Assembly: GCF_008727715.1 (NCBI RefSeq)
Contig: NZ_CP044218.1
Span: 3,985,501 to 4,049,500, forward strand
Reading direction: 5' to 3'
DNA length: 64,000 bases
DNA from: Mesorhizobium terrae
GTDB lineage: Bacteria; Pseudomonadota; Alphaproteobacteria; Rhizobiales; Rhizobiaceae
This document shows positions 7,430-16,588 of this stretch, in pieces. The stretch's first letter is position 1; the number at the start of each line of letters is the position of its first letter. The notes under the pieces are model-generated. The model was given only the letters and a program-made list of their open reading frames with translations, was not told the origin of the DNA and searched no databases. The position numbers were made by a program, and so were the translations under genes.

Positions 7430-8623
7430 TCAGTTGCCGTTGGCGGTAACGGTCACGCCCAGCGTCTTGGTGAGGTCGGCGGGGCTTGCCATGGCGCCGG
7501 CTGCGATCAGCGCGAACGGCACCGGGCTGGCCGGCTTGGCGGCGATCACCAGGTTCTGCGGATTGTCCAGATAGTCGCTGACGGCCTTGGTCACCTGGGC
7601 GGTCAGTTCCGGATTGTTGATCTGCGCCATGCCGAACGGCACCACGGCCTTGGCCTGGTTGGCGATGTCCTTCGCGGTCATGCCCTGCTTCTTGGCGACG
7701 AATTCCAGCACCTTGTTGGTGAGCGAATTGTCGGCGAAGCGGATCGTCGCGCTGCCGAAGGAGAGCTGCTGCATCAGGCCGAGCACAGCCATGCCTTCGG
7801 CCGACTTGTCGGCGCCTTCCGGCGTCGCGGCCATCTTCTTCTGAAGCTGCTGCAGCGACTTGATGAAGTCGGTGGTGTAGCCGCCGAGCGCGAAAGTCAT
7901 GCCGATCGTGCCGGCATTGTCGACCGCGATGTCGTATTTCGACAGTTCGAGCTTGCCGTCGGTCGGCTGCCAGGAGCCGGCCATGTCGAGCTTGCCGGAG
8001 ATGTTCTGATAGCCGAGCCCTTCGACGACCTGCTTGGTCTCGGCGTCCTGGATCAGCGTCAGATCGCCGGTAAACTTCTGGGCGCCGCCGGTGAAAGTCA
8101 TCGGCTGGCCGCTGGCCGGCGGGTTCACGTTGACGGTGAGGTTGTTCATCGAGAAGGCGGTCTTGTCGGCGACCTTCACGGAAAGCGTATCAAGCTGGGC
8201 TGACTTGTACATCAAAAGCGATGCGAGCGGATCGGTGTTGCCTTCGGCCGGAATAGACATGCCGTTGATGACGAAGGGGCTCACCTCGAACTTGGCGCCG
8301 TCCTTCTCCTGGCTGAAGGCCTGGGTGGCGACGGTGTCGACGAGATAGCCGCCATTGGCGTCCGTCACGTTCTTCAGCGTGACATTGCCGATCGCCAGCG
8401 GCTCCTTTTCACCGACCGGCGCGATGGTGACGCCTTCCAGCACCATGTTGGACGTATCGCCGGAGACGCCGGTCCAGCCGACGGTCACACCCTGGCTTTC
8501 AAACGTGGCCTTGAGACGTTCCGCCACGGCCTTGGTGTCGGCCGCGAATGCCGGGCTGAGCGGCAGGGCGAGAAGAAGCGCCGAAACGGCGAACTTGCGA
8601 ACGGTCGAGCGGTGGATGGTCAT
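7430..8623 (-). CDS. Periplasmic protein of unknown function
   Basis: 397 residues from the ATG encoding MTIHRSTVRK. This start gives a clear Sec signal (basic N terminus, hydrophobic SALLLALPLSPAFA, cleavage after AFA); the frame is open further upstream, but those residues would bury the signal. The mature part is rich in short beta-strand and Asn/Thr/Gly segments (for example NMVLEGVTIAPVGEKEPLAI, SGKLDMAGSW), like repeated-strand periplasmic proteins of the AsmA or DUF945 type. No catalytic motif is seen. It is monocistronic and ends at the shared terminator. Confidence 0.8.
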   Translation of the reverse strand: MTIHRSTVRKFAVSALLLALPLSPAFAADTKAVAERLKATFESQGVTVGWTGVSGDTSNMVLEGVTIAPVGEKEPLAIGNVTLKNVTDANGGYLVDTVATQAFSQEKDGAKFEVSPFVINGMSIPAEGNTDPLASLLMYKSAQLDTLSVKVADKTAFSMNNLTVNVNPPASGQPMTFTGGAQKFTGDLTLIQDAETKQVVEGLGYQNISGKLDMAGSWQPTDGKLELSKYDIAVDNAGTIGMTFALGGYTTDFIKSLQQLQKKMAATPEGADKSAEGMAVLGLMQQLSFGSATIRFADNSLTNKVLEFVAKKQGMTAKDIANQAKAVVPFGMAQINNPELTAQVTKAVSDYLDNPQNLVIAAKPASPVPFALIAAGAMASPADLTKTLGVTVTANGN

Positions 8624-8987
8624 CGCGTGCTCCAAAGGGTGCCTGAGGCTTTCGAGAAAACGTCTATCGATTTGCGCCTCCACCCGTCCGCAAGGAAAGG
8701 GGCCGGAAGAAGGCATTGCCCGCCACAAAAGCCGACATTCGCGGAAAAAGACAGATCCGGCAAGTCGAGCGGCGGCGAGGCGCGGTCCTTACGTCATGCC
8801 CGCGACCCGCGCAACATCCCGTATTACCGTGGCCGCGCTTATACGGGGCTTGTTACAGTTTCATGGCGGCGATGTGGGGCTTGCCCTGCGAAAGGTGCCG
8901 GCTGGCTGCAAATTGTCATGGATAAGCGAGGAAGTGCTTGACCTGCCGCCTCTTGTCGCGAATCAGCCGCTCGGCTAGTCCAAACCC
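8624..8987. other. Divergent intergenic region upstream of parC
   Basis: 364 bases between the start of the periplasmic-protein gene and parC. Open frames here have an Arg/Ser/Cys-rich composition typical of non-coding GC-rich DNA, so I call no gene. The parC promoter should lie here; cttata at about 8835 is a weak -10 candidate. I see no clear operator. Confidence 0.5.
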
Positions 8988-11246
8988 ATGGGAAAGAGCC
9001 TTTTGCCGCCTGACAATGGCGGTCACGACAACATAGAACCGGTCGACCTGAAGAAGGCGCTGGAAGATCGTTATCTTTCATACGCGCTGTCGACCATCAT
9101 GAACCGCGCCCTGCCGGACGTGCGCGACGGCCTGAAGCCGGTGCACCGGCGCATCATGCACGCCATGCGGCTGTTGCGCCTCAACCCGGACCAGGGCTTC
9201 GCCAAATGCGCCCGCATCGTCGGCGAAGTGATGGGCAAGTTCCACCCGCATGGCGACCAGTCGATCTACGACGCGCTGGTGCGCCTGGCGCAGGACTTTT
9301 CCATGCGCTACCCGCTGGTCGACGGCCAGGGTAATTTCGGCAACATCGACGGCGATAATGCCGCCGCCATGCGTTACACCGAAGCGCGCATGACGGATGT
9401 GGCGACGGAGCTGCTCTTCGGAATCACCGAAGATGCGGTCGACTACCGTCCGACCTACAATGAGGAGGACGAGGAGCCGACCGTCCTGCCGGGCGCGTTC
9501 CCGAACCTGCTCGCCAACGGTTCCTCCGGCATTGCCGTCGGCATGGCCACTTCGGTGCCGCCGCATAACGCCGCCGAATTGTGCGACGCCGCCCTTCACC
9601 TGATCGACCATCCCGACGCGCCGGTCGTCAAGCTGATGGAGTTCGTGCAGGGCCCGGATTTCCCGACCGGCGGCATCATCGTCGACAGCCGCCAGTCCAT
9701 TCTCGAAGCCTATGAGACCGGCAGGGGCGGCTTCCGTGTCCGCTCCAGATGGAACCAGGAGGATCAGGGCAGGGGAACCTGGGTGATCGCGGTCACCGAA
9801 ATTCCCTATGGCGTGCAGAAGTCGCGGCTGATCGAAAAGATCGCCGAACTGTTGATGGCCAGGAAACTGCCGCTTCTGGAAGACATCCGCGACGAGAGCG
9901 CGGAAGACATCCGCATCGTGCTGGTGCCGAAGAGCCGCACCGTCGACCCAGGCCTGATGATGGAATCGCTGTTCAAGCTGACCGAGCTCGAGAGCCGCTT
10001 CCCGCTCAACATGAACGTGCTGTCGCGCGGCAAGGTGCCGAACGTGCTGTCGCTCAAGGGCGTGTTGCAGGAATGGCTCGACCATCGCCGCGAAGTGTTG
10101 GTGCGGCGGTCGAAGTTCCGGCTGGGCGAGATCGAGAAGCGGCTGGAGATCCTTGCCGGCTATCTGATCGCCTACCTCAACATCGACGAGGTCATCCGCA
10201 TCATCCGCGAGGAGGATGAGCCCAAGCAGGTGATGATGGCGCGCTGGTCGCTGACCGACGTGCAGGCCGAAGCCATCCTCAACATGCGGCTGCGGGCGCT
10301 GCGCAAGCTGGAAGAGTTCGAAATCCGCAAGGAGTTCGACGCGCTCTCGGAGGAGAAAAAGCAGATCGAATCCCTGCTCGCCTCGGTGGAGAAGCAGTGG
10401 AAGACCATCGCCTGGGAAATCCAGAAGATCCGGCGCGACTTCGGGCCCGAGGAGAACAAGGAACTCGGCCCGCGCCGCACCCAGTTCGCAGATGCGCCAG
10501 AGCACGACCTGACCGACATCGCGCATGCGATGATCGAGAAGGAACCGGTGACGGTCGTGGTGTCGGAAAAGGGCTGGCTGCGGGCGATGAAGGGTCATCT
10601 GACCGACCATTCGCTGTTCGGCTTCAAGGAAGGCGACGGGCTGAAGCTCGCGTTCCATGCGCAGACCACCGACAAGATCCTCGTCTTCACCACCGGCGGC
10701 AAGTTCTACACCATCGGCGCCGATCGCCTGCCGGGCGGTCGCGGCCACGGCGAGCCGATCCGCATCATCGTCGACATGGAGAACGATCAGGATATCGTCA
10801 CCGCCTTCGTCCACGATCCGAAGCGCAAGCTGCTGCTTGTCTCGCATGAGGGCAACGGTTTCGTGGTTTCCGAGGAGGAAGTGGTCGCCAACACCCGTAA
10901 GGGCAAGCAGGTGATGAACGTCAAGACGCCCGACGAAGCCACGCGCTGCCTGCCGGCCACGGGCGATCATGTCGCCATCGTTGGCGACAATCGCAAGATG
11001 CTGGTGTTCGCGCTTTCCGAAATCCCGGAAATGGCGCGCGGCAAGGGCGTGCGCTTGCAGAAATACAAGGATGGCGGCGTGCTCGACGTGAAGACCTTCG
11101 CCATGGAGGGTGGCCTGTCCTGGCAGGATTCGGCCGACCGCACCTTCGTTCGGCCGCGCGAGGAACTGGCCGAGTGGATCGGCAACCGCGCCGCCGCCGG
11201 CCGCATGGTGCCGAAGGGGTTCCCGCGCACCGGCAAATTCGGATAA
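8988..11246 (+). CDS. parC: DNA topoisomerase IV subunit A
   Basis: 752 residues, the usual alphaproteobacterial ParC length. The N-terminal breakage-reunion domain holds [29 protein letters not shown] (quoted here in two overlapping parts, [20 protein letters not shown] and GLKPVHRR) and catalytic Tyr130 in [11 protein letters not shown]-terminal beta-pinwheel repeats begin near residue 500. It decatenates daughter chromosomes with ParE. In the quinolone-determining region [10 protein letters not shown], the position matching E. coli Ser80 is Gln91 and that matching Glu84 is Asp95. Its short C-terminal domain separates it from GyrA. Confidence 0.95.
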   Translation: MGKSLLPPDNGGHDNIEPVDLKKALEDRYLSYALSTIMNRALPDVRDGLKPVHRRIMHAMRLLRLNPDQGFAKCARIVGEVMGKFHPHGDQSIYDALVRLAQDFSMRYPLVDGQGNFGNIDGDNAAAMRYTEARMTDVATELLFGITEDAVDYRPTYNEEDEEPTVLPGAFPNLLANGSSGIAVGMATSVPPHNAAELCDAALHLIDHPDAPVVKLMEFVQGPDFPTGGIIVDSRQSILEAYETGRGGFRVRSRWNQEDQGRGTWVIAVTEIPYGVQKSRLIEKIAELLMARKLPLLEDIRDESAEDIRIVLVPKSRTVDPGLMMESLFKLTELESRFPLNMNVLSRGKVPNVLSLKGVLQEWLDHRREVLVRRSKFRLGEIEKRLEILAGYLIAYLNIDEVIRIIREEDEPKQVMMARWSLTDVQAEAILNMRLRALRKLEEFEIRKEFDALSEEKKQIESLLASVEKQWKTIAWEIQKIRRDFGPEENKELGPRRTQFADAPEHDLTDIAHAMIEKEPVTVVVSEKGWLRAMKGHLTDHSLFGFKEGDGLKLAFHAQTTDKILVFTTGGKFYTIGADRLPGGRGHGEPIRIIVDMENDQDIVTAFVHDPKRKLLLVSHEGNGFVVSEEEVVANTRKGKQVMNVKTPDEATRCLPATGDHVAIVGDNRKMLVFALSEIPEMARGKGVRLQKYKDGGVLDVKTFAMEGGLSWQDSADRTFVRPREELAEWIGNRAAAGRMVPKGFPRTGKFG

Positions 11247-11264
11247 CCGACTTTCTTCCATGGC

Positions 11265-11293
11265 GGCGCGAATCCTTTTGCGGGGTTCGCGCC
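11265..11293 (+). terminator. Hairpin terminator after parC
   Basis: Inverted repeat ggcgcgaa / ttcgcgcc with a 13-base loop, followed by tctt, 18 bases after the parC stop. The T-run is short, so termination may be partial. Confidence 0.6.
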
Positions 11294-11342
11294 TCTTATC
11301 CCTGCAGCCGGCATGGTGCCGGCGAGACAGGAGATTTGAACC

Positions 11343-11546
11343 ATGGCGTTCTACAGGAAGAATATCGGCGGCTTGCACCAGATGATGAGGATCGTCGTCG
11401 GGCTGGCGGCAGCGGCGGCTGCGCTGATCTGGCTCGCCGCCCCGATCAGTTATCTCGCAGCCATGATGGGTGTTGCCTTGGTGCTCTCCGGCCTGTTCGG
11501 CTACTGTCCGACGTGCGCCGTTACCGGTATGGGCCGGCGTTCCTAG
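11343..11546 (+). CDS. DUF2892 small membrane protein
   Basis: 67 residues with a short amphipathic start (MAFYRKNIGGLHQMMRIVVG) and two hydrophobic spans (GLAAAAAALIWLAAPISYLA and AMMGVALVLSGLFGYC), ending FGYCPTCAVTGMGRR. This is the DUF2892 (YgaP transmembrane) pattern, including its conserved CP-x-C pair near the end. aggag lies 9 bases upstream of ATG 11343. The sigma-factor gene starts 7 bases after its stop, so they are probably co-transcribed. Such proteins often accompany rhodanese or redox functions; that link is not shown here. Confidence 0.85.
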   Translation: MAFYRKNIGGLHQMMRIVVGLAAAAAALIWLAAPISYLAAMMGVALVLSGLFGYCPTCAVTGMGRRS

Positions 11547-11553
11547 GTTCGAC

Positions 11554-12075
11554 ATGAACACTGTGCCGGTCCATCTGTTCGATGCAGCGCGGCTCGGCGA
11601 TCGCGTGGCGATCGTCAAGCTGCTCGATATCGCGCAGCCGGATATCCGTCGTTATGCCCGTTCGAGCTGCCGCACCTCCGCCGATGCCGAGGATGCCGCG
11701 CAGGAGGCGCTGTGGCTGCTTTCGCGCAGGGTCGGCACGATCCGCTCGCTCGCCGCGTTCTCCGGCTGGTTGTTCACCGTGGTGCGGCGCGAGTGCATGA
11801 GGCTGGCGCGCACCATGCGGCTGCAGCCGCCACAATCGCTGGCCGAGATCGATCTGGAGCGCTCGTTCGGCGTCCGTCCCCACGCGGAGCTCAAGCTCGA
11901 CATCGCGGCCGCGATTGAAGCCTTGCCGCCGCATTATCGCGAGGTCATGCTGCTTCGCGACCTGCGCGAAATGACGATCGACGAGCTGGCGGAAAGCCTT
12001 GGCGAGACACGCCAGAGCATCAAGGCGAAACTCCATCGCGCGCGGCTGCTGATGCGGGAATATCTCTCGCGTTGA
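11554..12075 (+). CDS. ECF-type sigma-70 family sigma factor
   Basis: 173 residues. Region 2 includes DIRRYARSSCRTSADAEDAA then QEALWLLSRRV, and region 4 has IEALPPHYREVMLLRDLREMT with a helix-turn-helix (IDELAESLGETRQSIKAKLH). Size and lack of regions 1 and 3 mark it as an extracytoplasmic-function sigma factor. ATG 11554 gives a normal N terminus; longer in-frame starts overlap the DUF2892 gene. No anti-sigma gene is adjacent, so control may come from the DUF2892 partner, another locus or transcription. Confidence 0.88.
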   Translation: MNTVPVHLFDAARLGDRVAIVKLLDIAQPDIRRYARSSCRTSADAEDAAQEALWLLSRRVGTIRSLAAFSGWLFTVVRRECMRLARTMRLQPPQSLAEIDLERSFGVRPHAELKLDIAAAIEALPPHYREVMLLRDLREMTIDELAESLGETRQSIKAKLHRARLLMREYLSR

Positions 12076-12213
12076 GGCGAGGTTTGCCGCGCGCTCCGTC
12101 GTCGGGATTGACCATGTTTCAACCGACGATGGCCTGGTTATCGCGGACTTCTTGACGCCCGCAGCCGGCTCTCTACCTTGTCGCGCTAATATGCGAGGGG
12201 ATGGAGGATATCG

Positions 12214-12975
12214 ATGCTGGCAGTCGCGCGCGCGGCGCTGTTTTTGTTGCTGGCCGCGTGCGTGCCGGCCGGCGCCGCCCAGCGCACCGTCTATCTGACC
12301 TTTGACGACGGACCGCTCAACGGCACCGCCAATGTGCTGGACGTTCTGGAGGCACAGCAGGTGCCGGCCGCACTTTTCATGGTCGGCCAGCATGCGCTGG
12401 TGAGCCCGGAGCGCGGCGCGCTGGTGACGCGGGCGAAGTCGCTGCCGCTGGTGACGGTGGGCAACCACAGCTTCAGCCACGCCAACAACCGCTACCAGCG
12501 CTTCTATGCCGACACCGAGGCGGTTGTGGCCGACATGCTGAAGGCGAACACAGTGCTCGGTCTCAAGGCACCGCCGCCGGTTCCGGCGCGGCTACCCGGC
12601 CGGGACGTCTTCCGCCTGCAATATATGTCGCGCGACGATTTCGGCCTGAGTTTGGAGGAGGCGCAGCGCGAGCAGGTGGATTTCGAGTTCGTCGCCGCTT
12701 CCGGCTTTCATCTCTATGGCTGGGATTTCGAATGGGTGCACGAGGACAGCGGCAAGCCGGTGCAATCCGTCGACCGCCTGATCGACGAGATCGGGCACCT
12801 GTTCGCGGCCGGCCGCACGGTCGGCAAGAACAAGCTCGTCCTGCTCATGCATGACGAGATGTTCCAGGACGTCTTCCAGGGCAGGGACAAATTGACGGCG
12901 CTGGTCACCGGGCTGCGCGCCAAGGGCTATGCCTTCGGGCACATCGCCGACTACGACACCGCGACGAGCCCGTAG
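12214..12975 (+). CDS. Secreted polysaccharide deacetylase family protein (NodB homology domain)
   Basis: 253 residues with a short signal (MLAVARAALFLLLAACVPAGAA). The NodB domain follows: motif 1 TFDDGP with the metal-binding and catalytic Asp pair, and motif 2 HSFSH with the two metal His. The usual motif 3 R-x-P appears as ARLPGRDVFR. HLYGWDFEW and LVLLMHDEM correspond to motifs 4 and 5. Family members N- or O-deacetylate envelope or extracellular glycans. The presence of both catalytic motifs suggests activity; the substrate is unknown. It is probably monocistronic. Confidence 0.88.
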   Translation: MLAVARAALFLLLAACVPAGAAQRTVYLTFDDGPLNGTANVLDVLEAQQVPAALFMVGQHALVSPERGALVTRAKSLPLVTVGNHSFSHANNRYQRFYADTEAVVADMLKANTVLGLKAPPPVPARLPGRDVFRLQYMSRDDFGLSLEEAQREQVDFEFVAASGFHLYGWDFEWVHEDSGKPVQSVDRLIDEIGHLFAAGRTVGKNKLVLLMHDEMFQDVFQGRDKLTALVTGLRAKGYAFGHIADYDTATSP

Positions 12976-13009
12976 CGCGTTCGCGGAACTCCCAGCTCCA
13001 TGGAGCCGG

Positions 13010-13414
13010 TCAGGCGGCGATATTGGGCAGCGCGCGCACGATCTCGTCGGCGGCGCGCTGCCTGGACAGCGGACCATATTGTTCCGACCATTCCACCAGC
13101 GCCTTGAAGGCTGGCTTCAGCCCATGCGCGCCTTCGCTGACCTCGTATTCCACCCGCAGCACGCTTTCGGGATAGACCGTGCGGCGGATCAGTCCGTCGG
13201 CCTCCATCTCGCGCAACCGCAGTGTCAACATATGCTGGGTGATGCCGGGCAGGCTGCGCCTGAGCTCGCCGAAACGGTGGCTGCGCTGGGCAAGAATCCA
13301 GAGGATTTCGATCTTCCACTTGCCGGCAAGGGGGCGCATCGCCTCGATAAGCTTCGTATAAGGGGCGTCGCCATTCGCGATCCGGTCCGCTTCCTGATCG
13401 TTGGACGGGCACAT
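13010..13414 (-). CDS. HxlR-family winged-helix regulator
   Basis: 134 residues from the ATG encoding MCPSNDQEAD. The HxlR signature runs through LAGKWKIEILWILAQRSHRF then GELRRSLPGITQHMLTLRLR and EMEADGLIRRTVYPE. The domain ends in a short helix used for dimerisation. HxlR proteins usually control a divergent redox or catabolic gene; here the divergent neighbour is another regulator (TetR, start 13581). The longer upstream frame has no family similarity and lacks a good ribosome-binding site. Confidence 0.88.
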   Translation of the reverse strand: MCPSNDQEADRIANGDAPYTKLIEAMRPLAGKWKIEILWILAQRSHRFGELRRSLPGITQHMLTLRLREMEADGLIRRTVYPESVLRVEYEVSEGAHGLKPAFKALVEWSEQYGPLSRQRAADEIVRALPNIAA

Positions 13415-13527
13415 GATTGTTCGCTCGCTGCTATGGGGGATCTGTAACAAGCGTAAAGAACGAGCTCGCGCCATTTTCGTTGCCCGACTTTTGTCAGGAG
13501 TGTTGCGCGTGACCCGGCATTGACCGC

Positions 13528-13566
13528 GAATGATCGCTCGCATAAATTGAGAATGATCATTCGCAT
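13528..13566. promoter_or_regulatory. Repeated operator between divergent HxlR and TetR genes
   Basis: Two 16-base copies, gaatgatcgctcgcat (13528-13543) and gaatgatcattcgcat (13551-13566), start 23 bases apart. The second contains the perfect palindrome gaatgatcattc (13551-13562), the form expected for a TetR dimer. It ends 14 bases before the TetR start, so autorepression is likely. Confidence 0.65.
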
Positions 13567-13580
13567 TTCTTGGAATAGCA

Positions 13581-14279
13581 ATGAAAACAGCCTTTGGCAA
13601 TATCGAGATGATGCTGGAAGCGGAGGCCGACGAGGGCAGGGCGCTGTCGCGTGCCGAGCGCCGCGAGCTTCAGGTGCAGCGCATTCTGGAAGCCGCCAAG
13701 ACCTGTTTCGCCCGTGAGGGCTTCCAGGGCGCGTCGATGCAACAGATTTGCGCCGAGGCCAGCATGAGCCCCGGCGCGCTCTATCGCTATTTCGTCTCCA
13801 AGGAGGCGATCATCGAGGAGATCTGCGCCGCCGCGCAGCGCGACGACGAGATCAAGTTCGCTGTTATGTTCGACAATCCCGACGTCGTCGAGGGCATGGT
13901 GTTCGGCGCCATGGCCCATATCCGTTTCGTGCACGAGACCGGCGCCTGCGCGCTGATCGCGCAGTTCCATGCCGAGGCGACCCGCAACGAAGCCGTGCGG
14001 GCCACCTACTGCAACCACATGACGCAGGTGCGCACGCTCTTCCTCGATTATCTCGGCGCCGCCAGCGAGCGCGGCGAAATAGCCCCGCTGCTCGAACTGG
14101 AAACGCTGGTGCCGGCGCTGATGGCCGTCATCCAGGGCATCGCCAGCAACGACCTGCCGTCGAACGGCATCGCGCTCGACAAGCTGGAGACGATCGTGCG
14201 CACGGTATTGGTCGCCATGCTGCGGCCTACGGGCCGCACGGCGAGGCCGGCTGAAACGTCCTCCACGGCCGCTGGCTGA
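13581..14279 (+). CDS. TetR/AcrR-family transcriptional regulator
   Basis: 232 residues. The helix-turn-helix region is ILEAAKTCFAREGFQGASMQ followed by QICAEASMSPGALYRYFVSK, near residues 33-75. The C-terminal ligand domain is less conserved. The C-terminal 20 residues are Thr/Ala/Pro-rich and probably disordered. It precedes an AI-2E-family transporter gene in the same direction by 115 bases, a possible target. A palindrome and a related second copy lie just upstream. Confidence 0.9.
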   Translation: MKTAFGNIEMMLEAEADEGRALSRAERRELQVQRILEAAKTCFAREGFQGASMQQICAEASMSPGALYRYFVSKEAIIEEICAAAQRDDEIKFAVMFDNPDVVEGMVFGAMAHIRFVHETGACALIAQFHAEATRNEAVRATYCNHMTQVRTLFLDYLGAASERGEIAPLLELETLVPALMAVIQGIASNDLPSNGIALDKLETIVRTVLVAMLRPTGRTARPAETSSTAAG

Positions 14280-14394
14280 CCGGGCGGAGATTTTCCCGTC
14301 GATTGGCTTATGGTCACGATTGCTGCACTATCGTCGTGCATAGTACCGGACAGTGGCCTTGCTTGAGCCGCCGCTGTCGATTCGGGGGACGTGT

Positions 14395-15615
14395 TTGAAA
14401 TCACCGCAGACGAAAACGCCGCAGAAGGAACCGCGCCTGTTTGGTGCGGCGGCGCCCAACAGGGCGGCGGTCATTGCGCCGCTGTCGGCGGCACGCTGGC
14501 TCCTGGTGCTGATTGTCGCGGCCGGCGTGTATTTCTTCTACGGCTTCCTGGTTCCGGTGCTGGCGGCACTGGTCATCGCTTTCGCCAGCTGGCCGCTCTA
14601 CAAGCGCCTGCTTGTCGCCGTTAACGGCAACCGCACGATCGCGGCCACCATCGCGCTGCTCCTGATCCTCGCTTTCCTCGTCATTCCGATCTCTATGGCC
14701 GGCACCTATGTCATCAACGAGGTGCGCGAATGGGTGACCTGGGCGATCGGCACCAATCGTTATGGCGCGCCGACGCCGCAATGGATCGCCAGCCTGCCGG
14801 TGGTCGGCGAGTGGCTGAACGAGCAATGGACCCGCAATCTTGGTCATCCGGGCGGCATCGGCGAACTGATCCAATTGGTCAGCGGCGCTACCATCCGCTC
14901 CATCTACAACACCGTTTTGGTTGCCGGCGGCAGCGCCTTCTCGCTGCTTTTGACACTGCTGTTCATGCTGATCGCGCTGTTCTTCGCCTATCGCGACGGC
15001 GAGGGATTTGCCCGGCAGGTCGATACGCTGGGCGAACGTATCCTTCCCGTCCGCTGGGAGCGCATCTCGCGCGTGGTTCCGGCCACCATTTCCTCGACCG
15101 TCACCGGCATGACCGTCATCGCCATCGGCGAGGGCGTCGTGCTTGGCATCGCCTACTGGCTGGCCGGCGTGCCTTCGCCGGTCACGCTGGGCGCGCTCAC
15201 CGGCGTCATGGCGCTGATCCCCGGCGGCGCGCCGCTCGCCTTCACTCTGGTCTCGATCTATCTCGTCGGTTCGGGCTCGATCGTCGCAGGCGCCGCGCTG
15301 TTCATCTGGGGCTCGGTGGAACTGTTCATCGTCGACAAGACGATCCGGCCCAAGCTGGTCGGCGGTCCGATCAAGCTGCCATTCCTGCCGACCTTCTTCG
15401 GCCTGATTGGCGGCGTCAAGACGATGGGCTTTCTCGGCCTGTTCATCGGCCCGGTGCTGATGGCGCTGCTGGTCGCGATCTGGCGCGAATGGCTCTACGA
15501 AGTGGATGTGGTGGACCGCCAGCCGCCCGAAACGGCTGACGTGGAGGAAGCACCAACGGTGGTTGCCGAGCCGGTCGTCCTGGAATCGGCGCCGCGCAAG
15601 GTTCAGGCGGGGTGA
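14395..15615 (+). CDS. AI-2E family (PerM/YdgG-type) membrane transporter
   Basis: About 406 residues with seven to eight hydrophobic segments, from RWLLVLIVAAGVYFFYGFLV through GLFIGPVLMALLVAIW. The family signature region LIPGGAPLAF then GPIKLPFLPTFFGLIGGVKT and MGFLGLFIGP is clear. Members include the E. coli exporter TqsA and putative permeases such as PerM; transported solutes are mostly unproven. TTG 14395 was chosen because ggggga lies five bases before it; GTG 14353 is the alternative. The acidic, Pro/Val-rich tail of about 40 residues is unusual. The stop overlaps the convergent DMT gene by 13 bases. Confidence 0.88.
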   Translation: MKSPQTKTPQKEPRLFGAAAPNRAAVIAPLSAARWLLVLIVAAGVYFFYGFLVPVLAALVIAFASWPLYKRLLVAVNGNRTIAATIALLLILAFLVIPISMAGTYVINEVREWVTWAIGTNRYGAPTPQWIASLPVVGEWLNEQWTRNLGHPGGIGELIQLVSGATIRSIYNTVLVAGGSAFSLLLTLLFMLIALFFAYRDGEGFARQVDTLGERILPVRWERISRVVPATISSTVTGMTVIAIGEGVVLGIAYWLAGVPSPVTLGALTGVMALIPGGAPLAFTLVSIYLVGSGSIVAGAALFIWGSVELFIVDKTIRPKLVGGPIKLPFLPTFFGLIGGVKTMGFLGLFIGPVLMALLVAIWREWLYEVDVVDRQPPETADVEEAPTVVAEPVVLESAPRKVQAG

Positions 15616-16517
15616 CGCACGGCAAGCGTCGCGCGGCGCTTGCGGCCCTGATGCAATTGCCACAGTGAATGGCTGACCAGCGCCACGATTAGGATCGTGC
15701 CGCCGATCATGCTGTCGCGCGACGGAACCTCGTTGAACACCAGCCACACCCAGACCGGCGCCAGCACGGTCTCCAGGAGATAGAACATCGCCGCCTCCGG
15801 GCCCGGAATGTATTTCGGTGCCGTGGCCAGGCAGAAGAACGAAATCGGGATGATGAAGCCGCCATTGAAGATGATCCACCACGGCGCGTTCACCTGATAG
15901 CCGGTCTTCCAGACCATGAGGACGGCGACGAGGAAGGGCAGCACCACGCCGATCAGCGCGGGGAAACCCATGTCCTTGCCGCTGTGGCGTGAAATGGTGA
16001 TGGCGGAAGCGATGCAGAAGGCCGAGGTGGCGGCCAGGACGTCGCCGAACAGATGGCCGGAGCCGATCGAGCCGCCGACGATGATGCCGACGCCGCCGAT
16101 CATCGCCGCCATCGCCGCAAAGGTGGCCGGGCGCGGCCGCTCGCCCAGGAACAGCCATGACAGCAGTGCCGCGAACATGGTGTTGAAGGCGAGGATGAAA
16201 ACGAGATTGGCCGTCGTGGTGTTGAAGACCGCGGTGATGAAGGCGATCGAGCCGATGCCGTAAAGCGTGGCGACGGCCAGCCCGGCGCGGCCGGGGATCA
16301 GTTTCGGTGCCTTGGGCGTCAGCGAGCGCCAGATCGCCCAGACGATTAGCCCGGCCAGCAGGGTGGTGCCGCTGCGTAGCATCAGGATGCTCCAGGGCTG
16401 GCCGTCGGCCAGCCGGATCAGCGGAATATCGACGGTTAGCGCCATGCCGCCGAGGGCGGCGATGAACAGACCTTTCGAATGATCATGCGAAACAGTCACG
16501 CGCACAGGCTCCGTCAT
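15603..16517 (-). CDS. DMT (EamA) family drug/metabolite transporter
   Basis: 304 residues with ten predicted transmembrane helices in two EamA repeats (TTTANLVFILAFNTMFAALL then SWLFLGERP in the first; EAAMFYLLETVLAPVWVWLV then FNEVPS in the second). The glutamates in FLGERP and FNEVPS mark the repeats' equivalent positions. The substrate is not predictable. It is the third of three co-directional genes (RDD, bpt, this one). Confidence 0.87.
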   Translation of the reverse strand: MTEPVRVTVSHDHSKGLFIAALGGMALTVDIPLIRLADGQPWSILMLRSGTTLLAGLIVWAIWRSLTPKAPKLIPGRAGLAVATLYGIGSIAFITAVFNTTTANLVFILAFNTMFAALLSWLFLGERPRPATFAAMAAMIGGVGIIVGGSIGSGHLFGDVLAATSAFCIASAITISRHSGKDMGFPALIGVVLPFLVAVLMVWKTGYQVNAPWWIIFNGGFIIPISFFCLATAPKYIPGPEAAMFYLLETVLAPVWVWLVFNEVPSRDSMIGGTILIVALVSHSLWQLHQGRKRRATLAVRHPA

Positions 16518-16588
16518 AAGGCAACGGCAGCGTTGCGAGCCTGGATCCTGACGTGGACTTGGTGGCTAGACGGGCCGATCGTTCAACT

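Noticed and set aside
8612..8941. 109-residue frame upstream of parC
   Set aside because: Arg-, Ser- and Cys-rich composition, no ribosome-binding site and overlap with the divergent signal-peptide region.
9078..11618. 846-residue open frame on the minus strand under parC
   Set aside because: It is antisense to a well-conserved topoisomerase gene, and its His/Arg/Asp-rich composition is typical of mirrored coding frames.
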